DNA from: Flavobacterium celericrescens
GTDB lineage: Bacteria > Bacteroidota > Bacteroidia > Flavobacteriales > Flavobacteriaceae
NCBI RefSeq assembly: GCF_011392075.1
Contig: NZ_JAAJBV010000010.1
Span: forward strand, 19,941 to 83,940
Length of the DNA: 64,000 nucleotides
Direction of reading: 5' to 3'
The stretch's first letter is position 1; every line of letters begins with the position of its first letter. The notes under the pieces are model-generated. The model saw only the letters and a program-made list of their open reading frames with translations, was not told where the DNA came from and searched no databases. The position numbers and the translations under genes were made by a program. Positions 59,799-64,000 of this stretch are shown piece by piece.

Positions 59799-59881
59799 TT
59801 TAAAGTTTCAGGGTTTTTTAGTTTCAAGTTCTTAACTTTGTGGCTCAACTTGAAACTTTAAACTTGAAACCAAAAATCGAC
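59799..59881. repeat. Inverted heptamer-rich region between divergent genes, extending into the YkgJ gene
   Basis: AGTTTCAAGTT (59820-59830) and AACTTGAAACT (59847-59857) are perfect inverted 11-mers. On the right, AACTTGA, AACTTTA and AACTTGA units run in 7-base register from 59847 and encode the N-terminus of the YkgJ-like protein. On the left are AGTTTCA words in the opposite sense. Confidence 0.75.
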
Positions 59882-60358
59882 GAACTCGGAAAACTTGCCA
59901 AAGATACACATAACGAAACCAAAAAGTATTTTGACAAGTTAAAAAAGAAAACACCCAAGAATTTGGATTATGTAATGCAAGATTTACACGATGCCGAATT
60001 CAAAAAAACGGATTGTTTGGAGTGTGCCAATTGTTGCAAAACAACCGGACCTTTATTTACTTCGGCCGATATTGAACGAATTTCGAAAAGTTTTCGTCAA
60101 AAACCACAACAATTTATCGACCAATATCTTCGCATTGATGAAGATAATGATTACGTTTTAAAAAGTGTGCCATGTGCGTTTTTAGATAGTGACAACAAAT
60201 GTTTCATCTACGATGTTCGCCCAAAAGCCTGTCGAGAATTCCCACATACCGACAGAAAGAAATTCCAACAAATTTCAGATTTAACTTTGAAAAATGTTGC
60301 AATTTGTCCAGCTGCGTTTAATATTGTGGAAAAAATGAAGGAGAAGTTGCCTTTGTAA
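59840..60358 (+). CDS. YkgJ family cysteine cluster protein
   Basis: This 172-residue protein has the zinc/iron-chelating cysteine cluster: DCLECANCCKTTGP (about 55-68), VPCAFLDSDNKCFIYDVRPK, KACREFPH and ICPAAF. The enzymatic role of this family is not settled. The start is GTG at 59840 (MAQLETLNLKPKIDELGK); an in-frame TTG at 59864 is the alternative, since residues 2-10 are encoded by a heptamer tract. The PH-domain gene begins 2 bases after the stop. Confidence 0.87.
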   Translation: MAQLETLNLKPKIDELGKLAKDTHNETKKYFDKLKKKTPKNLDYVMQDLHDAEFKKTDCLECANCCKTTGPLFTSADIERISKSFRQKPQQFIDQYLRIDEDNDYVLKSVPCAFLDSDNKCFIYDVRPKACREFPHTDRKKFQQISDLTLKNVAICPAAFNIVEKMKEKLPL

Positions 60359-60359
60359 T

Positions 60360-60761
60360 ATGAAAATTTATAAATCAAAAGTCGATTGGTGGTTAGGATT
60401 ACCACTAATTTACCCAATATTCAGAAGTATACAGTCAATTTTTGATGGCGAAATGTTTGGTTATCTGGCATTGATTGGGATAATTTTTGTAATTCTATTT
60501 GTGTCTAAAACTACAAGATATATCATTAGTGAAGATAAACTGATTGTAAAAAGTATGTGGATTGTGAATGATAATATTGAAATCAATTCAATCAGAAAAA
60601 TTGAAAAATCAAATTCAATACTTAGTGCGCCAGCTTTATCTTTGGATAGACTAGTTATTAAATATAATAAATTTGATGAGATTTACATTTCCCCAAAAGA
60701 TAAGCAGTTATTTGTAAATGAATTGATAAAGATTAATCCCAATATTGAAGTTGCAATTTAA
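60360..60761 (+). CDS. Bacterial PH domain membrane protein
   Basis: This 133-residue protein has two helices (WWLGLPLIYPIF and YLALIGIIFVILFV) and a C-terminal bacterial PH-like domain (TRYIISEDKLIVKS, IEINSIRKIEKSNSILSAPA). The function is unknown. It is coupled to the YkgJ gene with a 1-base gap. Confidence 0.82.
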   Translation: MKIYKSKVDWWLGLPLIYPIFRSIQSIFDGEMFGYLALIGIIFVILFVSKTTRYIISEDKLIVKSMWIVNDNIEINSIRKIEKSNSILSAPALSLDRLVIKYNKFDEIYISPKDKQLFVNELIKINPNIEVAI

Positions 60762-60780
60762 TTAGTAAGTTAATTTTACT

Positions 60781-60808
60781 CCCATCATCCATCATCATTC
60801 ATAAATCA
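60781..60808. repeat. Short heptanucleotide tract at the NamZ-like stop codon
   Basis: CCCATCA, TCCATCA, TCATTCA and TAAATCA follow one another in 7-base register. The minus-strand stop (60797-60795, TGA) lies in the third unit. Confidence 0.6.
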
Positions 60809-62093
60809 AATATTTCTTTCTCACTTCTTTAAACTGTTCCAAACCTTCTTGCCAAGTTTTTCTAATTTCTTTTTCGGTTATTCCGTCTTCAATTTGTTCG
60901 CGAAGTTTTTTGGTTCCGGCTAATTTGGTAAAGAAATCATTGAAGAAAACGGTTTTATCTGCTGTGTTTTCGTAGGCTTTCAATAACCATTTTAATTCTA
61001 ATCGGTGTACTTTTCTAATTTCTGTTAAATCTTCGCCAAAACATAACTTTCCATTATGAACAGGGTCTTTAGCTCCAAAATTTGGTTTCGGAGTAAAGCT
61101 GAAATCAAATTCGCTTTCAGGTAAAAATGGTGAACCGTAAATTTGAAATTGCTTTTCGGTACCGCGACCTAAACTTACATTCGTGCCTTCAAAAAAGCAC
61201 AAACTCGCATATAAATTAATCGATTGATCGTTCGGTAAATTAGGCGAAGGCTTCACAGGTAAACTATATTTCATATCGTGCGAATAGTTCAAACAAGGCG
61301 CTATTTTCAAATCGCATTGTAGACTATCTTTCAACCATTTTTCTCCGTTAATCATTTTTGCATATTCGCCAATCGTCATCCCATGCAAAACCGGAATTTC
61401 ATGCATCCCAACAAAACTCTTATGTTCTTTTTCTAAAATCGGACCATCAATAATAGTTCCATTCGGATTTGGTCGGTCTAAGACTAAAAGTGGAATATTA
61501 TTTTCCGCACAAGCTTCCATCACATAATGTAACGACGAAATATATGTGTAAAATCGCGCGCCAACATCTTGCAAATCAAAAACCAAAATATCAATTCCTT
61601 CTAATTGTTCTGGTTTTGGCTTTTTGTTGTTTCCGTAAAGGGAAATAATCGGCAAATTTGTTTTGGTGTCTTTTCCATCAACGATTAATTCACCTGCATC
61701 AGCTGTTCCTCTAAAACCGTGTTCAGGAGCATAAATTTTCTGAAGATTGATGTTTTGTTCTAATAGAAAATCGACAATTGAAACTTCTTTATTTGTTAAT
61801 TTAGCTTGAGGTTTGATTCTTGGATCTTGTACATATATCATTTCAATTGACTCATATTTAATAATACCCGTCTGATTTGTAACAACTCCAACTCGTTTAT
61901 CTTTCAATAAAGGCAAATAACTTTCAAAGTTTTCAGCACCGGTTTTAAAAGCGACATCTGTTGAAGAAGAAGTCAAATTAACATTATTATTGCTCGGTTT
62001 TAGCTGCGGAATAGCCTTTTTGTTACTTCCACACGAAACGATTAGTAAAGAAAAAAATAATAATGTACTTTTGAAAAATAATTTAGATGTCAT
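60795..62093 (-). CDS. NamZ-like exo-beta-N-acetylmuramidase lipoprotein (DUF1343)
   Basis: This 432-residue protein has a lipobox signal (LLFFSLLIVSC) and the DUF1343 body: GVVTNQTGII, APEHGFRGTADAGE, FDLQDVGARFYTYISSLHYV and ERPNPNG-like DRPNPNG. The family is now linked to removal of terminal MurNAc in peptidoglycan recycling (NamZ). The ATG at 62093 is chosen because it starts the lipoprotein signal; upstream readings to 62126 would overlap the facing gene. The start codons of this gene and the divergent permease are only 7 bases apart. Confidence 0.85.
   Translation of the reverse strand: MTSKLFFKSTLLFFSLLIVSCGSNKKAIPQLKPSNNNVNLTSSSTDVAFKTGAENFESYLPLLKDKRVGVVTNQTGIIKYESIEMIYVQDPRIKPQAKLTNKEVSIVDFLLEQNINLQKIYAPEHGFRGTADAGELIVDGKDTKTNLPIISLYGNNKKPKPEQLEGIDILVFDLQDVGARFYTYISSLHYVMEACAENNIPLLVLDRPNPNGTIIDGPILEKEHKSFVGMHEIPVLHGMTIGEYAKMINGEKWLKDSLQCDLKIAPCLNYSHDMKYSLPVKPSPNLPNDQSINLYASLCFFEGTNVSLGRGTEKQFQIYGSPFLPESEFDFSFTPKPNFGAKDPVHNGKLCFGEDLTEIRKVHRLELKWLLKAYENTADKTVFFNDFFTKLAGTKKLREQIEDGITEKEIRKTWQEGLEQFKEVRKKYLIYE
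62066..62073 (+). promoter_or_regulatory. -7 element of the FtsX-like permease
   Basis: TACTTTTG, a match to TAnnTTTG, lies inside the N-terminal coding part of the facing lipoprotein gene and 28 bases before the TTG start. Confidence 0.45.
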
Positions 62094-62100
62094 AAAAACC

Positions 62101-63333
62101 TTGAATTTAGAATATTTCATAACCAAAAGACTAATTGCTGCTAAAAGTTATAAAAGTAGTATTTCTTCGCCAATTATAAAAATTGCGATTACGGCAATTG
62201 CCATCGGAATTATTATGATGATTATGGCGGTGGCTACGGGTGTTGGACTTCAAGATAAAATTCGCGAGAAAGTTTCAGCTTTCAACGGACATATTATTAT
62301 TTCTAATTTCGATGACAATCAATCGCAAGTTACTACTGAACCTATTTCCATCAATCAAAGTTTTTATCCTAGGTTCAGAAATGTAGAAGGAATAAGTCAC
62401 GTTCAAGCCGTAGCAAGTAAAGCCGGAATCATTCGCACAGAAAAAGCTTTCGAAGGAATCATATATAAAGGTGTTGGCAAAGATTATAATTTCACCAATT
62501 TAGAAGAATATCTAGTCGATGGTAAAATCCCAAATCTAAAATCCGAACTTAATACTGAAGTTCTGATTTCGGAATACTTATCTAAACGTCTTCATTTAAA
62601 AGTAGGAGATAAGTTTCTAACTTTCTTCATGAAAGAAAACGGAAAACTTCCAAATAAAAGAAACTTCCTAATTACTGGAATTTTCAACTCAGGTTTTCAA
62701 GAATTCGATGCTACTTATATAATAGGAGATATTCGCCACGTGCAACTCATCAATAAATGGCAACCAACAGAAGTCGGAGCATTTGAAGTTTTCGTAGATG
62801 ATTTCTCAAAAATCAAAGAAAAAGGGGAGGAAGTCTACAAAGAAATTCCGCCTACATATAATAGTATCACCATCGAAGAAAAGTATTACAGCATTTTCGA
62901 ATGGCTAAAATTGTTTGATTTTAATATTTTAGTAATTCTAATTGTAATGATTGTGGTAGCTACTATTAATATGGTAGTAGCATTGTTAGTCCTAATTTTA
63001 GAACGCACCCAAATGATTGGAATTCTAAAAGCCATGGGTGCTAACAACTGGAATGTTAGAAAAATATTCCTCTATAACGCTTTCTATTTAATCGCCCGCG
63101 GATTATTTTGGGGAAATCTAATCGCAATTTCCTTATTGTTAATTCAAAAATTCTTCGGCGTAATCCAACTCAATCCCGAAAACTACTACGTAAACGAAGC
63201 GCCCGTAAGTATTAATTTGATTCACATTGTATTATTAAATATCGGAACAGTAATCGTTTGTTTGTTGGTGTTGTTAATCCCATCTTACATCATCACCAAA
63301 ATTTCACCAGTAAAAGCAATACGTTTCGATTAA
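62101..63333 (+). CDS. FtsX-like ABC transporter permease (MacB/LolC type)
   Basis: This 410-residue inner-membrane permease has four helices: one near the N-terminus (KIAITAIAIGIIMMIMAVATGVGL), a large periplasmic domain (about 55-260), and three near the C-terminus (ILVILIVMIVVATINMVVALLVL, then LFWGNLIAISLLL and IVLLNIGTVIVCLLVLLIP). The LolC/E or MacB type fits lipoprotein or export functions. The start is TTG at 62101 (MNLEYFITKRLIAAKSYKSS), matching relatives; a longer reading from 61990 runs through the divergent gene. The partner ATPase is not in the window. Confidence 0.88.
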   Translation: MNLEYFITKRLIAAKSYKSSISSPIIKIAITAIAIGIIMMIMAVATGVGLQDKIREKVSAFNGHIIISNFDDNQSQVTTEPISINQSFYPRFRNVEGISHVQAVASKAGIIRTEKAFEGIIYKGVGKDYNFTNLEEYLVDGKIPNLKSELNTEVLISEYLSKRLHLKVGDKFLTFFMKENGKLPNKRNFLITGIFNSGFQEFDATYIIGDIRHVQLINKWQPTEVGAFEVFVDDFSKIKEKGEEVYKEIPPTYNSITIEEKYYSIFEWLKLFDFNILVILIVMIVVATINMVVALLVLILERTQMIGILKAMGANNWNVRKIFLYNAFYLIARGLFWGNLIAISLLLIQKFFGVIQLNPENYYVNEAPVSINLIHIVLLNIGTVIVCLLVLLIPSYIITKISPVKAIRFD

Positions 63334-63387
63334 TTTTTTTTAGCAGCACACGTTTTTGCATTCCAGATAAATATCTATTTATCGCTA

Positions 63388-63469
63388 CCCTTGTCCTTTC
63401 CGAGCTTGCGAGGAATCCTTTGTACTTGAACTTGCCCTTGTCCTTCCGCCGAAGAAGGAATCTCCTTTG
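63388..63469. repeat. Two similar 35-base repeats downstream of the permease
   Basis: CCCTTGTCCTT at 63388 and at 63435 begin two 35-base units that share CCTTGTCCTT, GAGGAATC/GAAGGAATC and CCTTTG. No gene is seen here; a GGCTTAAC/GTTAAGCC hairpin follows at 63481-63499. They look like decayed intergenic repeats. Confidence 0.55.
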
Positions 63470-63575
63470 CAGCAGGCTATGGCTTAACGGAGTTAAGCCC
63501 ACAATCCACTTCTATGAACTTTACCTATATTATATATAAGTAAAAAAAAGCTTACATGACTTATATGTTTAACAA

Positions 63576-63611
63576 ATCCTTCGCAACCATTGCGCCACCT
63601 TTGCGGTTAAA
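63576..63611 (+). repeat. Second copy of the TTTGCG-rich repeat
   Basis: The block ends in CTTTGCGGTTAAA (63599-63611), identical over 13 bases to the copy before metH, with other TTGCG words upstream. Confidence 0.6.
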
Positions 63612-63699
63612 TAAAAAAAAACTTTGTTGTATTAAATCCTTGTTATCAGTGAGTTAAGAAAAACATCAGAAAAAAGACGAAAAAAAGATTACAAAAGGC

Positions 63700-63729
63700 T
63701 TGTGGATAAAGAAAAGATTTCTACTTTTG
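63700..63729 (+). promoter_or_regulatory. Tandem strong promoter P1, probably of an rRNA operon
   Basis: TTG (63700-63702), 19 bases, TACTTTTG (63722-63729), followed by CACCCGC. This is a perfect consensus. The region between 63334 and here has no gene. Confidence 0.75.
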
Positions 63730-63811
63730 CACCCGCATTAGAGCAGAAGTTCATACACAAACTGGGAGATTAAACAAATCAAAAAAACTTTAAAAAAAGT
63801 CAAAAAAAGAT

Positions 63812-63843
63812 TTGGATAATATAAAGTAAAGGTAGTATCTTTG
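63812..63843 (+). promoter_or_regulatory. Tandem strong promoter P2, probably of an rRNA operon
   Basis: TTG (63812-63814), 21 bases, TATCTTTG (63836-63843), followed by CCGACCC. Confidence 0.72.
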
Positions 63844-63937
63844 CCGACCCGAAACGAAAGAATCGGGGAGTACAAGTTCTTAAAAATAGTGGCTAAGTGG
63901 ATTAGAAAAAATAATCAAAAAATTTTTTCAAAAAAGC

Positions 63938-63967
63938 TTGCCAGATTAAAAAAGAGTTGTACTTTTG
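63938..63967 (+). promoter_or_regulatory. Tandem strong promoter P3, probably of an rRNA operon
   Basis: TTG (63938-63940), 19 bases, TACTTTTG (63960-63967), followed by CACCCGC as in P1. The window ends 33 bases later. The GC-rich start of transcripts and the triple array are typical of stable RNA promoters in Flavobacteria; the rRNA genes themselves are outside. Confidence 0.72.
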
Positions 63968-64000
63968 CACCCGCTAATCGAATGAGAGGCGATAAAAAGA

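Noticed and set aside
61990..62100. N-terminal extension of the FtsX-like permease
   Set aside because: It overlaps the divergent lipoprotein gene antisense, and relatives begin at NLEYFI.
63258..63539. ORFs over the repeats after the permease
   Set aside because: They overlap the 3' end of the permease or run through degenerate repeats and have no recognisable protein features.

Overview
The window looks like a chromosomal segment of a low-GC member of the Flavobacteriaceae, most like Flavobacterium. The grounds are the GLPGLI protein paired with a TonB-receptor-like barrel, type IX secretion sorting domains of both type A and type B, a GldA gliding-motility ATPase, a DUF3857 transglutaminase-like cluster, an aspartokinase-homoserine dehydrogenase fusion, a DAHP synthase-chorismate mutase fusion, and repeated promoters of the Bacteroidetes form TTG-N(about 19)-TAnnTTTG. 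No prophage, insertion sequence, CRISPR array or tRNA gene was recognised. The last 300 bases carry three tandem strong promoters that probably drive an rRNA operon beginning just past the right edge.

Layout. 1-3667: GLPGLI protein (5' cut off) and its outer-membrane partner. 3687-5100: metK on the minus strand with a pseudoknot-like leader. 5227-6161: a T9SS-secreted protein. 6286-17883: a methionine and aspartate-family block (metY, metX, thrA, metZ, then metH in two genes, and metF). 18272-19354: two small secreted TPR-like paralogs. 19342-20292: gldA. 20330-22510: pheA and the DAHP synthase-chorismate mutase fusion behind an aromatic leader peptide. 22597-33871: a secreted protein, rsgA, dtd, three DUF3857 proteins, a small membrane protein, a MazG-like protein, an SMR exporter and aroA. 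33931-38691: a large T9SS type B protein and queA. 38708-45659: kynU, an arginase-fold hydrolase, a NUMOD4 protein, a minus-strand photolyase group (flavin reductase, DUF2256, photolyase) and kynurenine monooxygenase. 45689-51809: the DUF2339/DUF3999 pair, cupin, DUF486 and a HerA-like ATPase. 52057-57960: an ExbB-ExbD-ExbD-TonB operon with a binding protein and a TPR protein. 58003-63333: queE, an orphan TonB C-terminal domain protein, a methyltransferase, YkgJ, PH domain, a NamZ-like lipoprotein and an FtsX-like permease. 63334-64000: repeats and the tandem promoters.

Control logic. Methionine genes in one 14 kb stretch appear to use three different RNA sensors: a SAM-I riboswitch before metH, a SAM-II-like H-type pseudoknot before metK, and a Met/Cys-rich 22-residue leader peptide with a terminator/antiterminator pair before metY. 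A second leader peptide, 27 residues and rich in Phe and Tyr, sits before pheA with the same architecture. Several junctions inside the methionine cluster also hold micro-ORFs.

The most unusual structural feature is a family of degenerate heptanucleotide tandem repeats. They have different unit sequences but keep a strict 7-base register. They lie inside coding sequence (four tracts in aroA, one in metH, one at the start of the YkgJ gene) or exactly at gene boundaries (before rsgA, between rsgA and dtd, before queA, and at the stop codons of the HerA-like and NamZ-like genes). Heptamers that contain no stop codon are the ones found inside genes. Heptamers that contain stops are found at boundaries.
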